The notes: generated from the sequence alone by a model not told the origin. A stretch of DNA of 64,000 bases from Oscillospiraceae bacterium (GCA_031261325.1 JAISKH010000077.1:90931-154930), one strand, 5' to 3'; positions 51,521-60,972 are shown, numbered from the stretch's first letter. Made by a program: numbers and translations.

Positions 51521-52480
51521 CTAAACTATCGGCTCCCAATCGGGCAGACCGGGCGTTGTAACGCCCTCATAAACGGGGTTATAAATCAGCGTGCCGAATG
51601 AAGCGACGACCTTGGCGCGTTCCTCATTATAAGGCTCGTCCGGAATCGCGCGCACAATCGCGTCGCTGCGCAGCTGCAAGCCCGCCTTGAACTCGGGGTG
51701 CGTGTGAATGAACAAGTCGCCGCGCAGGATACCGCGCACGACGCGCTCACCAAGCTCCTCGGGATTCATGAAGATTTTGGTGTAGTCCCGCATAACGTAA
51801 GGCGCGGGAACCGTGCCGTCCGACGATGGAGTAGGCGGCGGAGGCGGCGCGGACGCGTTTTGAAGCTCCGCGGGGCGCACCTGCGACGAGGAGAAGCCGA
51901 GATTCGAGTTCGTCGGTCCCGGGTACAGCACGGAAACACCGACGTTAGTACCCTCAAGCTCGCCCGCAAGCGTCTCCATCAGCCCGGAAACCGCGAATTT
52001 GCAGGCACAATATAGCGCGGAGCCGTTAACGCCGAATAACCCGCCCGTGGACGACGTTGAGACGACGTGGCTCGGCTCTCCGTGCGCAAGCATACGCGGA
52101 ACGAGCGTCGAAACGCCGTTACTGACGCCGATGATGTTGACCTGAACCATGAACTCCCAGTCCTTAACGGTGGCTTCCCAAATGGGACCGCCGCCGGCGG
52201 CAACACCCGCGTTATTTACGAGAATATGAATGTTGCCGAACGCTTTCTCAACTTCGTCCGCCGCGACGGCATATGCGTCACGGTCGGTCACGTTTAGCAA
52301 CACGCCGACGGCGGGATAACCACGCTCCTTAAACCACGGGAGAGCTTCGTCAATCGCGCTCTGCCGCGCGTCCGCAATGGCGAGCTTCGCGCCGTGCTTT
52401 GCGAGTGCCTTTGATATGCCGAGCCCGATGCCGCTCGCTCCGCCCGTGACAAACGCAACCTTGCCTTGCACATTTTCCAA
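51521..52480 (-). CDS. short-chain dehydrogenase/reductase with proline-rich insert
   Basis: About 319 residues from a TTG start (MENVQGKVAFVTGG) placed 11 nt after AAAGGG. The frame is open for 25 more codons but that part contains the promoter. Cofactor motif TGGASGIG, NNAG (VNNAGVAAGG), catalytic Ser in TSSTGG and YxxxK as YCACK. It is an NAD(P)-dependent oxidoreductase of unknown substrate. A Pro-rich insert (ASAPPPPPTPSSDG) sits in the substrate-loop region after PGPTNSNLGFS, which is unusual. Monocistronic on the minus strand, with its own promoter. Confidence 0.88.
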   Translation of the reverse strand: MENVQGKVAFVTGGASGIGLGISKALAKHGAKLAIADARQSAIDEALPWFKERGYPAVGVLLNVTDRDAYAVAADEVEKAFGNIHILVNNAGVAAGGGPIWEATVKDWEFMVQVNIIGVSNGVSTLVPRMLAHGEPSHVVSTSSTGGLFGVNGSALYCACKFAVSGLMETLAGELEGTNVGVSVLYPGPTNSNLGFSSSQVRPAELQNASAPPPPPTPSSDGTVPAPYVMRDYTKIFMNPEELGERVVRGILRGDLFIHTHPEFKAGLQLRSDAIVRAIPDEPYNEERAKVVASFGTLIYNPVYEGVTTPGLPDWEPIV

Positions 52481-52517
52481 ATCATCACGCGCCCTTTCCG
52501 AGAAATTTTGTGAATTT

Positions 52518-52546
52518 ATGATAACATCTTCCCATAGAAAATGCAA
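52518..52546 (-). promoter_or_regulatory. promoter of SDR gene with flanking inverted repeat
   Basis: Minus strand: TTGCAT (52541-52546), a 17-bp spacer, TATCAT (52518-52523). GATAACAT (52520-52527) and ATGTTATC (52559-52566) form an inverted repeat around the promoter. Confidence 0.6.
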
Positions 52547-52594
52547 TAAATACAAGAAATGTTATCAGGTGCCTTATAATATAAGATATAAATG

Positions 52595-52623
52595 TTGATT
52601 TTCCGATAAACTTGATGTATAAT
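52595..52623 (+). promoter_or_regulatory. promoter of two-TM protein gene
   Basis: TTGATT (52595-52600), a 17-bp spacer, TATAAT (52618-52623), about 70 bp upstream of the ATG. Confidence 0.75.
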
Positions 52624-52694
52624 ATAAAACCTTGCTGTTTAATCGCGCGAAATCAGCGGGAAATTACACGAAAAATATAATTTGGGGGAAAAAT

Positions 52695-53738
52695 ATGCAA
52701 ACATACGATTTTGTGAAGCTTCAAATGAAGCGAATCGCAAAGAACACAACGATTCTCGGGATAATTGCGGCGCTGCTGCTGACGGTGCTGCTCTTGGTGC
52801 CGAACGTGCCGACGCCGGGCAACCTTTACATCAGCGACGCGGTAATCACGTCCGCCTACGAGCTGCGCGACCTGTACGAATCGCGGCAATACTTCGTGTC
52901 CGCAAACGCGGAGTCGTTCTTCGACACGGGATACTACGAGGAGTCGGACGGCAAGCCCGTGTACAACTATTACGCGTTCGCTTCGGACGACGTTTTTATT
53001 GTTTGCAAAACGAGCCTGAAGCTCACGCAGGAATCGTACACCGACTATTTGGTGCGCGGGCAGCTGCGCGAAGCGTCGTCGTTGGAATGGGAGGTTCTGA
53101 ACCATTTGCGCTCGGATTTAGCCGACGCGTGGGAAATATCCTCATACGAGGCGTTTGATTACATCTCGACATACATAATCGACGTCGCCGCACCGCGCAT
53201 AGTGGTGCAGCTGCTTGCGAGCCTTGACGTTCTGCTTATCGTATGCCTGCTCGTGCTGATTGTGCGCTCGCACCTGAACGCGTCGAACTACAAGAACATC
53301 AAGCTGTACACGCGGCTTGACGGCGGCAATGCCGACGGCGCGGAGCGCGTCAACACCGCAATCTCACGCGAGTTCGAGACGGGCGAATTTTCATTCAATA
53401 AGAACGGCGTGCGCATTTCGAGGAGCTGGATTATCAGAACAAGCCCGTTCGGGTTTAAGGTTCACCGCAAAGCCGACCTTATTTGGGTGTACAAAGTAAC
53501 CACGCGCCACCGCACGAACGGAATCCCGACGGGCAAGACGTACTCCGTAATGCTGTGGTTCACGGACAAAACATTTGAGAACTTAGCCGCGCGGAGCGAT
53601 AAGCTCGCCACGGAGTTCGTTGAGACAATCGACGCCGATTGCCCCGGAATCATCGCCGGATATTCCGACGAGATTAACGCGCTGTTTAACAGCGACCTCG
53701 CGGCGTTCATAAAACTCGCAAAAAGAGAGGAAGTCTGA
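52695..53738 (+). CDS. two-TM membrane protein, function unknown
   Basis: 347 residues from the ATG with GGGGGA upstream; an in-frame codon 21 residues earlier overlaps the promoter region. Membrane helices lie at about 20-37 (ILGIIAALLLTVLLLVPNV) and 175-198 (LLASLDVLLIVCLLVLIV). The roughly 135 residues between them probably face outside, and a 150-residue C-terminal cytoplasmic domain has a repeated PH-like beta pattern (SRSWIIRTSPFGFKVHRKADLIWVYKV). I do not recognise a family with confidence. Monocistronic with a strong terminator. Confidence 0.75.
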   Translation: MQTYDFVKLQMKRIAKNTTILGIIAALLLTVLLLVPNVPTPGNLYISDAVITSAYELRDLYESRQYFVSANAESFFDTGYYEESDGKPVYNYYAFASDDVFIVCKTSLKLTQESYTDYLVRGQLREASSLEWEVLNHLRSDLADAWEISSYEAFDYISTYIIDVAAPRIVVQLLASLDVLLIVCLLVLIVRSHLNASNYKNIKLYTRLDGGNADGAERVNTAISREFETGEFSFNKNGVRISRSWIIRTSPFGFKVHRKADLIWVYKVTTRHRTNGIPTGKTYSVMLWFTDKTFENLAARSDKLATEFVETIDADCPGIIAGYSDEINALFNSDLAAFIKLAKREEV

Positions 53739-53762
53739 CAGCGGTCATAGTGGTGAACCGAT

Positions 53763-53796
53763 AGCGGCACGGGAGTAATCCCGTGCCGCTTTTTTT
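53763..53796 (+). terminator. strong terminator, AGCGGCACGGG stem, copy 1
   Basis: Arms AGCGGCACGGGA (53763-53774) and TCCCGTGCCGCT (53779-53790), followed by six more T. The same stem recurs at 56532. Confidence 0.9.
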
Positions 53797-53878
53797 GCTG
53801 TAATACTGTACAAACCATGCAACATATATCAATTCTATCGGGCATATCGCCCGATAGAACTTTTTGGGGAGGTATTTT

Positions 53879-54055
53879 ATGGTAACGAAATCAGAAACGG
53901 CAAAGCAAAACATAAGCAAGCAAAACAGCGAGCCTGTAATCGAGCACATTCAACTCCAAGTGCCCGCTCAGGATTATCGACAAACGCGGCAAAAAATTAT
54001 TGAAAATTTGTACGACATTTTCGTGAAGTATGACGGCAAACCTGTGGTCAAATAG
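53879..54055 (+). CDS. 58-residue protein upstream of recombinase
   Basis: ATG with GGGGAGG 6 nt upstream. Polar, with no membrane segment: an N-terminal Lys/Ser/Gln stretch, then QLQVPAQDYRQTRQKIIENLYDIFVKYDGKP. It lies 58 bp before the serine recombinase gene and is probably co-transcribed. Small accessory proteins of this kind are often paired with integrases, but I cannot assign a family. Confidence 0.65.
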   Translation: MVTKSETAKQNISKQNSEPVIEHIQLQVPAQDYRQTRQKIIENLYDIFVKYDGKPVVK

Positions 54056-54113
54056 CAGTTGCGGTGGTTTAATTAACCCGTCAGCAACTCTTTTCGTGTA
54101 AAAAGGAGCTTCA

Positions 54114-55607
54114 ATGATAGCAGTCTACGCACGGCAATCGGTTGACCGCCCCGACAGCATCTCAATCGAGAGCCAAATTGAATTCTGCAAATACGAAGCG
54201 AGAGGAGCGGAGTGCCGTACATACATAGACCGCGGCTTTTCGGGCAAAAACACCAAGCGCCCGGCGTTCAACGAAATGCTTTCCGACATTGACAGCGGAC
54301 TTGTCACCCGTGTAATTGTGTACAAGCTCGACCGTATCAGCCGCTCAATCCTTGACTTTTCAAACATGATGTTGAAGTTTGAGGAGTGCCGCGTCGAATT
54401 TGTATCCTCAACCGAGAAATTCGACACCTCCTCACCAATGGGACGCGCGATGCTGAACATCTGCATAGTGTTCGCGCAGCTTGAGCGAGAAACGATACAG
54501 AAACGCGTAACCGACGCGTACTTTGCCCGCAGTCAAAAGAGTTTCTACATGGGCGGGCGCGTCCCGTTCGGATTTGCGCTGGAACCGGTAGTCCTCGAGA
54601 AGGTAAAAACTTCGCGTTACGTAAAGAACGCCGAGGAAGCCGAAATCGTGAAGCTGATGTTCGAGATGTACGCCGAGCCCGCGACTTCATACGGGGACAT
54701 TGTGCGTGAATTTCAAAGACGCGGAATTACAAGATTTGGCAAACCGTGGGAGCGCACACGCATTGCGGATATTTTGCGCAATCCAATCTATGTCCGCGCC
54801 GATATGGACGTTTACGAATTCTTCAATTCCTCCGGAGCCATAATCGCGAATCCGCCCGAAGACTTTATCGGCACAAACGGGTGCTACTACTACAAAGGTA
54901 AGGCTTCCGCCGAGCGCAAGCAGAAAAGCCTTGCGGGAAACCACATAGTGCTCGCGCCGCACGAGGGCATTGTCGATTCCGCCGTTTGGCTCGCCTGCCG
55001 CGATAAAACGCTGCGCGCGAAGCAGGTTCACACGGGTCCGAAGGCAAAAAACACATGGCTGGCGGGGAAAATCAAGTGCGGCGTATGCGGCTACGCACTT
55101 GTTGACAAGCATTACCAAAACCGCAACGCGCGTTACCTGATGTGTTCGTTCCGAATGAACTCAAGGGCTTGCGCGGGACCGGGCACGCTGCACACGCCGG
55201 AGGTTGAAGCCGAGATTTTTACGCAAATACAAAATAAGCTCGCGACCTTCGCGACGCTCACCAAGCAATCCGCCGCCAAAGCGAACCCCGAGTTGACGGC
55301 GGCAAACATTGAGTTGGCGCAAGTAAACGCGGAAGTTACCTCTCTGATGGCAAAGCTCACCGACGCAAACGACACCATGTTCCGCTATATCAGCGCGCGC
55401 ATTGAAGAGCTTGACCTCCGCAAAAGCGAGCTCACAATCCGCATTTCGGAACTGGGACGCCGTGACATAGCGGAGTTCGGCGAACTCACGCACCACGTTG
55501 AAAGTTGGGCGACGCTCGACTTCGACGACCGTCGATTGGTAGTTGACCAACTGGTAAATGTAATCCGCGCCACAAGTGATAAAATCACGATTGAGTGGCG
55601 GATTTAG
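54114..55607 (+). CDS. large serine recombinase (site-specific integrase)
   Basis: 497 residues. The resolvase catalytic domain (1-150) has VYARQSVDR with nucleophile Ser9, and YKLDRISRSILDF and ERETIQKRV with the expected Arg residues. The Recombinase domain (about 165-280) is followed by a zinc ribbon (IKCGVCGYALV...YLMCSFR...CAGPG) and a helical coiled-coil region (380-450). The layout is that of large serine integrases of phages, SCCmec or Tn4451-type elements. ATG with AAAGGAGC upstream. All catalytic landmarks are intact, so it may be active. No other mobile-element genes accompany it except the 58-residue protein. Confidence 0.93.
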   Translation: MIAVYARQSVDRPDSISIESQIEFCKYEARGAECRTYIDRGFSGKNTKRPAFNEMLSDIDSGLVTRVIVYKLDRISRSILDFSNMMLKFEECRVEFVSSTEKFDTSSPMGRAMLNICIVFAQLERETIQKRVTDAYFARSQKSFYMGGRVPFGFALEPVVLEKVKTSRYVKNAEEAEIVKLMFEMYAEPATSYGDIVREFQRRGITRFGKPWERTRIADILRNPIYVRADMDVYEFFNSSGAIIANPPEDFIGTNGCYYYKGKASAERKQKSLAGNHIVLAPHEGIVDSAVWLACRDKTLRAKQVHTGPKAKNTWLAGKIKCGVCGYALVDKHYQNRNARYLMCSFRMNSRACAGPGTLHTPEVEAEIFTQIQNKLATFATLTKQSAAKANPELTAANIELAQVNAEVTSLMAKLTDANDTMFRYISARIEELDLRKSELTIRISELGRRDIAEFGELTHHVESWATLDFDDRRLVVDQLVNVIRATSDKITIEWRI

Positions 55608-55719
55608 CAAGTCACGCCGCAAACTGTGCGCTTCGGCGAAGCGTTGCGGCTCGTTACCGACAGGCAGGACCAGCGGAACATTTACGCGGTTAACCCAAGC
55701 TTTGACCGCTCAATGTGAT
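55608..55719 (+). pseudogene. possible short coding remnant after recombinase
   Basis: After the recombinase stop an open frame without its own start continues to TGA at 55717-55719. It reads ...TVRFGEALRLVTDRQDQRN and ends NPSFDRSM. Its composition looks protein-like, but it is too short to identify. It may be the tail of a gene interrupted by the element, or chance. Confidence 0.25.
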
Positions 55720-55721
55720 TA

Positions 55722-55748
55722 CAGGGAAGCCCGATTTGGGCTTCCCTG
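55722..55748. terminator. bidirectional terminator between recombinase and SipW-type gene
   Basis: Perfect arms CAGGGAAGCCC (55722-55732) and GGGCTTCCCTG (55738-55748). T tails are weak on both sides. Confidence 0.7.
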
Positions 55749-55751
55749 CTT

Positions 55752-56312
55752 CTATCTCCGTCCCTCTATCGCGTCGTCCAGCACGCTTCTCAGCTTTGGT
55801 CTGAACGCGTAGCGCAGGAGCAGCACCACCGCCGCAATCATCAGCGCGAGCAGCACAAACAGCCACGGTTTTGCCGCAAAGTACTCCATCGCGTTGCCGA
55901 TAAACAGGCTGTGATACACAACGCGCCCCACTATATCGCTCGGGTACACGGGTTCGGTGTCCGCGCGCGAGTTGTTCACGCCCTGCGTGCGAAACTCAAG
56001 CTCTTTGTCGCCCGAAACCTCAATCACCTTGTGCGTAACCGTCGTGTTTTCGCCGACAAAAAACGTTATATTGTCGCCCACCTCAATTTCATACGGGTCA
56101 ATTTGGCGCGCGACGACGACCGAGCCGCGCGGGATTTCCGGCTCCATGCTCTCCGTAAGCACGACGAAACCCGAGAAACCCGCGATTTGCGCGGGGCCGA
56201 CCTGCGTGTTCGTCAGCCGCCATATCAGCGTGCCCGCGACGACGAGCGCGAGGACTATATAAAACAGCGCGTTGCCGACCCGCGCGGCGTTTAATTTCTT
56301 ATCGTCTTCCAT
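55752..56312 (-). CDS. SipW-type (ER/archaeal-like) signal peptidase I
   Basis: 186 residues with a membrane helix at each end (about 15-32 and 148-168). The catalytic Ser55 is in VVLTESMEPEIPRGS and His94 in TVTHKVIEV. A His instead of Lys as general base marks the S26B SipW class. Asp residues follow (NNSRADTEPVYPSD). In Bacillus SipW matures TasA and TapA; in other Bacillota it processes pilin or camelysin-like surface proteins. No such substrate is adjacent here. ATG with AAGGAGAA upstream. Divergent from the SLH surface-protein gene. Confidence 0.9.
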   Translation of the reverse strand: MEDDKKLNAARVGNALFYIVLALVVAGTLIWRLTNTQVGPAQIAGFSGFVVLTESMEPEIPRGSVVVARQIDPYEIEVGDNITFFVGENTTVTHKVIEVSGDKELEFRTQGVNNSRADTEPVYPSDIVGRVVYHSLFIGNAMEYFAAKPWLFVLLALMIAAVVLLLRYAFRPKLRSVLDDAIEGRR

Positions 56313-56410
56313 GCGTTCTCCTTATTCTGCGTTGTTGATTCAGTTTCTCGCGCTTTTGCGGGGTTCATTTATTTGTTAAATTAGAATATCGAGGGCGAAT
56401 TTGTTCCTTA

Positions 56411-56439
56411 ATTATGGTAATGTCGAAGAATAATAACAA
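56411..56439 (-). promoter_or_regulatory. promoter of SipW-type peptidase gene
   Basis: Minus strand: TTGTTA (56434-56439), a 17-bp spacer, CATAAT (56411-56416). Confidence 0.6.
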
Positions 56440-56531
56440 ATAAGATATAATTTTGTAAGTATATTAGCACTTTGCGCGACTTGTGTCAATATGCTGCACT
56501 ATATTGCATATTTATCCCAGGCGGGCAACAA

Positions 56532-56558
56532 AGCGGCACGGGATACACCCGTGCCGCT
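56532..56558. repeat. AGCGGCACGGG hairpin, copy 2
   Basis: AGCGGCACGGG (56532-56542) and CCCGTGCCGCT (56548-56558) repeat the stem of the terminator at 53763, with a different loop and only a TTAATTT tail. No gene ends here. Confidence 0.8.
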
Positions 56559-56665
56559 TAATTTATCGGTTCCGAGCGTCCGCAGCGTCCACAACACACA
56601 AGTGATTGCGTGACTGCCGTTTCAAAACGCAGCTTTGTAAAACCAAATAGTTACAAATTTGTCAC

Positions 56666-56694
56666 TTTACAAACACGCGGCGATAGTGTATAAT
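56666..56694 (+). promoter_or_regulatory. sigma-A promoter of SLH surface protein gene
   Basis: TTTACA (56666-56671), a 17-bp spacer, TATAAT (56689-56694). It lies about 245 bp upstream of the ATG and upstream of the GACA tract, so the tract is transcribed. Confidence 0.78.
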
Positions 56695-56770
56695 ACATAC
56701 GATAACGATATGTAATGGTGAAATAGTTACGAAAGGTCTTGACTGACATGCTGGTTCGCGCAACAATTTC

Positions 56771-56814
<44 letters not shown>

Positions 56815-56938
56815 GGATAGCTCTGTCCTTTTTTCGCGCGCTGAAACTCAATATTACCGAGCTTACAGGCGGCTGTTTTCTGTGTGACGGAAATCGGTCG
56901 CCTTTTGGCATACAATAATATTTCTGGAGGTTTTACTT

Positions 56939-59900
56939 ATGACAAGACAAAAATTCAGCAAAAAACTCTTATCCTCGCTGTGCGCGCTGGTGCTGGCAGT
57001 AACCCTGCTGTTCGCGCTTACGCTATCCGCGAGCGCGGCGGGCGCAAGCTCAGGCTTGCTTTACTTAGAAAATGTCAGTTCACCCATTGCCACCCCGTCC
57101 GGCACGGGTTGGACGTGGGAGCAGTCAACTGCTACGCTGACGTTGGACGACACATACGATGGCGGAGCAATTGAATTCGACAACTCAGGTAATGAACTTG
57201 GCGACTTTACCATTGTTCTGGAGGGCGATGTCACGCTCACGACTACTGAGAATGCCGCGTTGCAGGTGAACAAGGCTAACCTCATCATTCAAACCGGTAC
57301 TTACACGTTAGAAGTGACGGGCGACACTGACGGTATTTTCGCAACAAACGGCGCGCTCACGATTGCCGGAGGCACGGTGATTGCACACAGCGGCGCGAGC
57401 GGCAACCAAGCCGGCATTGATGCGTTCAACAGCGACATAAACATCAGCGGCGGCACGGTGACTGCCATCGGTAACTTGAACGGTATTGCTGTGTACGGAG
57501 GTGGTAACCTCAACATCGGCGGCGGAACGGTGACTGCTACGACCGTCGGAAACGATGCCATTTTTGTGTCTGACGGCGACCTTACAGTTACTGACGGAAG
57601 CCTGACTGCCAACGGAAACTCGAGTGGAATTATGATTGGCATCGGTGATATTGCCATCAGCGACGGCACAGTAACTGCAACCGCGCCGATTTGGGGTGTC
57701 GGCTTGTACTCCGTTGACGGCGACATCACCATCAGCGGCGGCACGGTGGAAGCAACGGGCGCAAGCCCGGAGCCTAACGTAACCGGCGGTACCTACACCG
57801 AAATCCCCGCACCCATCGTCGGCGAAGAGCCCGTACCCGGCAGCGGCATAACCCTGACCCCTGAAAGTCCAACTGAAGGCAACTTCACACTAAGCTGGGG
57901 AAAAGCTATAGATTTAGAAACGGGCCCGGAAGACCTGCGCTACATAGTATATTTTTCATTTAGCGATAACATCAGCACAGCCGCCGAAGCCACGAAAAAC
58001 GGCTGGCACTTCGGCGACGGTTTTGACATTGATACTGTGAATATTGGTAATAACTCCCTTTTTCCCGGAATACCTGTTTACTTCAACGTAGTGGTTATGG
58101 ACGGAGAATATAACACCGCTGCGTACAACTCTACATCATACACCGCGCCCATCACCGGCGACGCGCCCGTACCCGGTGACGGCGGTAAAATTGAAGTTGA
58201 TGTGGACGCATCGACAGGTATCATCACGCTGGACTGGACAATAGCCACAGATGCAGAGACTGACGAGGAAAATCTGGAGTACTTACTGGTCTTTTCTGAA
58301 AACGACAACATTAGCACGGTCGCAGAAGCGTGGACTAACGGCATTCTCTGTGCTGACGATACTGACTATAACCATGTGGATGCCAGCACTTCGATATTCA
58401 CCCCCGGCACCGCCTATTTCAACGTGTTGGTAAAAGATGAGGACAACAACTACGTGGCGTATACTACCACAGCGGCAGTTACCATAAAGCCGTACCTCGA
58501 CGGTCGTGTCTACATTGTCGGCGACCCGTGGTACGGCAAAACCCTGACGGTTGACATATCAGAGTTGGATACATATCCCTCCGGCTACCCGCTGGGCGCG
58601 CTGACCTATGAGTGGGCAAGAAACGGCGAATGGGAAACGCCTATCGGCACGGGAAACTCCTACAAGCTTACGGCAGATGACATCGGCTCAACCATCGAAG
58701 TGCGAGTCAGGTCAGCAGACACGTTCGCTAGTGTTGTCAGCTACTATGTCGAAATAGCCAAAGCCCCCGCCGCCGACCTCGGCGTGGCGAGTGATACTTT
58801 TATCTATATCGAACCAGATGCAGCCAAAAACGGAAGCTTTGATTTGCGCGATATCGCGCTCGCTCCCGCCTACGGCGAGAAAGGCGCGGTCACATATACT
58901 GTGACTTCTTTTGATAACGACTTCGACGTTCTTGACGGTGAACCCACGATTGACCAAGACGGATATACCTTGCTATACACACTCGACGAAATTGAAGGTA
59001 TTGGTGATTTAGCCCATGTTGGCATCGAAATCACGACAGAAAACTTTGAGACCATATACGCCTACATTCATCTGTTGGTGACAGACAAGACGCCCGTAGA
59101 AATCACCGGCATAACTGTAAAAAGCAGAGCCTACAACGGGCAACCGATTGAGCCGACAGGCGAAGCGGAGGCAGCGGGCGCAACGTTAGATTTGCTCTAC
59201 ATTTATGCTGGTACAGCGGCGGACGGCGAATATTATTACAAAACCACCAACACCCCGCCCACCAAGGCGGGCACCTACGTGCTGCGCATCGAAACGGATG
59301 GTGGCGATGAGGTCATCGGCTCGCTCTCCATTCCTTTCACCATCGGTAAAGCGCCCCTGACAATCGCCGCCGACAACAAGAGCATCACCGTCGGCGACGA
59401 AGTGCCCGAATACACCTACACCATCACCGGTCTTGCAGACGGCGATGCGGAAGTCGCGGTTTTCGCCGACTTACCGATTACTTCCGGCAACGTTGACGCG
59501 AACACGGCGGGCACCTATACAATCAAGGTTTTCGGCGCGGCGCTGACGAGCGGGGAACATAAATTAGGTGAAAACTACGAGATAACCGCGTATACGGCGG
59601 GCACGCTGACGGTGGCGGCGCAGACCTACACCGTCACATTTGACCCCAACGGCGGCAGCGTATCACCCACGACAGGCACAACCGATGCGGACGGCAAGCT
59701 GGCAAGTCTGCCCACACCGTCGCGGAGCGGTTACAGCTTCGACGGTTGGTTCACGGCGGCGAGCGGCGGCACGCAGGTTACAACCGCGACGATATTCGGC
59801 GCAAACGATACGGTCTACGCGCATTGGACGGCGAACGGCGGCGTGGATTATCCGCCGAATGGCGGCGGCAGTTCGACGACAACACCCGAACCCTCCGCAA

Positions 59901-60709
59901 CACCCGAATCCCCCGCAGCCACGCCAACCCCGCCGACAGACGTTACAATCACGACGCCCGTGGGCGGCGACCCCGTAGTTGGCGCGGACGGCACGACCAC
60001 GCTCCCGGGCGGCGGCACGGCTACCACGACTGACGGCACGGAGATTACACTCCCCGTCGGCTCGACGATAGACCCTGACGGCAAGGTGACGGTCGGAAAA
60101 GGCGGCGCGCGAGTGGAATTGGCAAGCGGCATTTCTCTCACCATAGCGGAGGACAGCGTAATAGTTTTTGACGCAGACGCTCCGCTCGGATATTTCGTGA
60201 GTTTCAGCAATCCGTTCGACGACGTCAAGCCCGACGATTGGTTCTACAATGACGTGGCGTTCGCGGTCGCGCACAACTTGTTCAAAGGCACAAGCGAAAC
60301 GGCGTTTAGCCCGAATGACCCGATGACGCGCGCGATGTGGATTACCGTTCTCGCGCGGCTCGACGGGCAGGACACGGACGGCGGCGATACTTGGTACGAA
60401 AAGGCGCTTGCTTGGGGAACCGAGAGCGGCATTACGGACGGCACAAATCCCGACGACAACATCACGCGCGAGCAAATTATTACGATGCTATACCGCTACG
60501 CGGGTTCGCCCGCCGTCGTCGGAACGCTTGAAGCGTCGGTGTTAAAGGACGCGGATAAGGTTTCCGACTACGCAAAAGACGCGCTCGCATGGGCAATCAG
60601 CGTCGGCATAATCAAGGGCGACGATACGGGCAACATCAATCCGCAGGGCAACGCGACAAGAGCGGAGGTCGCGGCGATACTGCACCGCTTCATTGAAGCG
60701 GCGAAATAA
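56939..60709 (+). CDS. S-layer-homology surface protein with beta-solenoid, MBG and InlB-like repeats
   Basis: 1256 residues. Signal peptide at about 1-33 (LLSSLCALVLAVTLLFALTLSASA). Residues 120-280 are a repetitive beta-solenoid (xISGGTVTAxG... units of about 25-30). Residues 300-520 hold two fibronectin-like modules (NFTLSWGKAIDLETGPEDLRY; GIITLDWTIATDAETDEENLEY). Ig-like and MBG domains follow (PLTIAADNKSITVGDEVPEYTYTITG, about 805-895), then a Listeria-Bacteroides type repeat (TVTFDPNGG...GYSFDGWFTAASGGT, about 897-965), a Pro/Thr linker, and three SLH motifs (about 1090-1256: FDDVKPDDWFYNDVAFAVAHNLF...). SLH motifs bind pyruvylated wall polymer, so the protein is non-covalently wall bound. 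ATG with GGAGG upstream. Expression may be modulated by the GACA tract. Confidence 0.92.
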   Translation: MTRQKFSKKLLSSLCALVLAVTLLFALTLSASAAGASSGLLYLENVSSPIATPSGTGWTWEQSTATLTLDDTYDGGAIEFDNSGNELGDFTIVLEGDVTLTTTENAALQVNKANLIIQTGTYTLEVTGDTDGIFATNGALTIAGGTVIAHSGASGNQAGIDAFNSDINISGGTVTAIGNLNGIAVYGGGNLNIGGGTVTATTVGNDAIFVSDGDLTVTDGSLTANGNSSGIMIGIGDIAISDGTVTATAPIWGVGLYSVDGDITISGGTVEATGASPEPNVTGGTYTEIPAPIVGEEPVPGSGITLTPESPTEGNFTLSWGKAIDLETGPEDLRYIVYFSFSDNISTAAEATKNGWHFGDGFDIDTVNIGNNSLFPGIPVYFNVVVMDGEYNTAAYNSTSYTAPITGDAPVPGDGGKIEVDVDASTGIITLDWTIATDAETDEENLEYLLVFSENDNISTVAEAWTNGILCADDTDYNHVDASTSIFTPGTAYFNVLVKDEDNNYVAYTTTAAVTIKPYLDGRVYIVGDPWYGKTLTVDISELDTYPSGYPLGALTYEWARNGEWETPIGTGNSYKLTADDIGSTIEVRVRSADTFASVVSYYVEIAKAPAADLGVASDTFIYIEPDAAKNGSFDLRDIALAPAYGEKGAVTYTVTSFDNDFDVLDGEPTIDQDGYTLLYTLDEIEGIGDLAHVGIEITTENFETIYAYIHLLVTDKTPVEITGITVKSRAYNGQPIEPTGEAEAAGATLDLLYIYAGTAADGEYYYKTTNTPPTKAGTYVLRIETDGGDEVIGSLSIPFTIGKAPLTIAADNKSITVGDEVPEYTYTITGLADGDAEVAVFADLPITSGNVDANTAGTYTIKVFGAALTSGEHKLGENYEITAYTAGTLTVAAQTYTVTFDPNGGSVSPTTGTTDADGKLASLPTPSRSGYSFDGWFTAASGGTQVTTATIFGANDTVYAHWTANGGVDYPPNGGGSSTTTPEPSATPESPAATPTPPTDVTITTPVGGDPVVGADGTTTLPGGGTATTTDGTEITLPVGSTIDPDGKVTVGKGGARVELASGISLTIAEDSVIVFDADAPLGYFVSFSNPFDDVKPDDWFYNDVAFAVAHNLFKGTSETAFSPNDPMTRAMWITVLARLDGQDTDGGDTWYEKALAWGTESGITDGTNPDDNITREQIITMLYRYAGSPAVVGTLEASVLKDADKVSDYAKDALAWAISVGIIKGDDTGNINPQGNATRAEVAAILHRFIEAAK

Positions 60710-60972
60710 ACCAATAACAAGCAGCGGCGTGGGAGGGCTTTTATAGTCCTCTTCGTTGTTGTTCCGAAGTTCCCTAAATCAGCCCTCAACCTTTCCACGT
60801 CGCAAGCGAACCGCAACAGCGCATAAAGTGGTTGCGCACTATCGTGAACTGCACGCCGTCGGCAATAACACCGAACGCCTGTCCGAACGAGCCGTCGGAA
60901 CCCGAAACCGCCCCCCCCGTTTTTCACACACAACGAAGCAAATCCCTACGCTATTTTGCGCGAAAAAAGTGC

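Noticed and set aside
59663..60475. 270-residue minus-strand ORF opposite the SLH gene
   Set aside because: Arg-rich antisense shadow with no domain; the plus strand has clear SLH motifs.
60911..60918. Run of eight C as a phase-variation tract
   Set aside because: It lies outside any gene or promoter that I can support, so a slip would have no evident effect; noted only.
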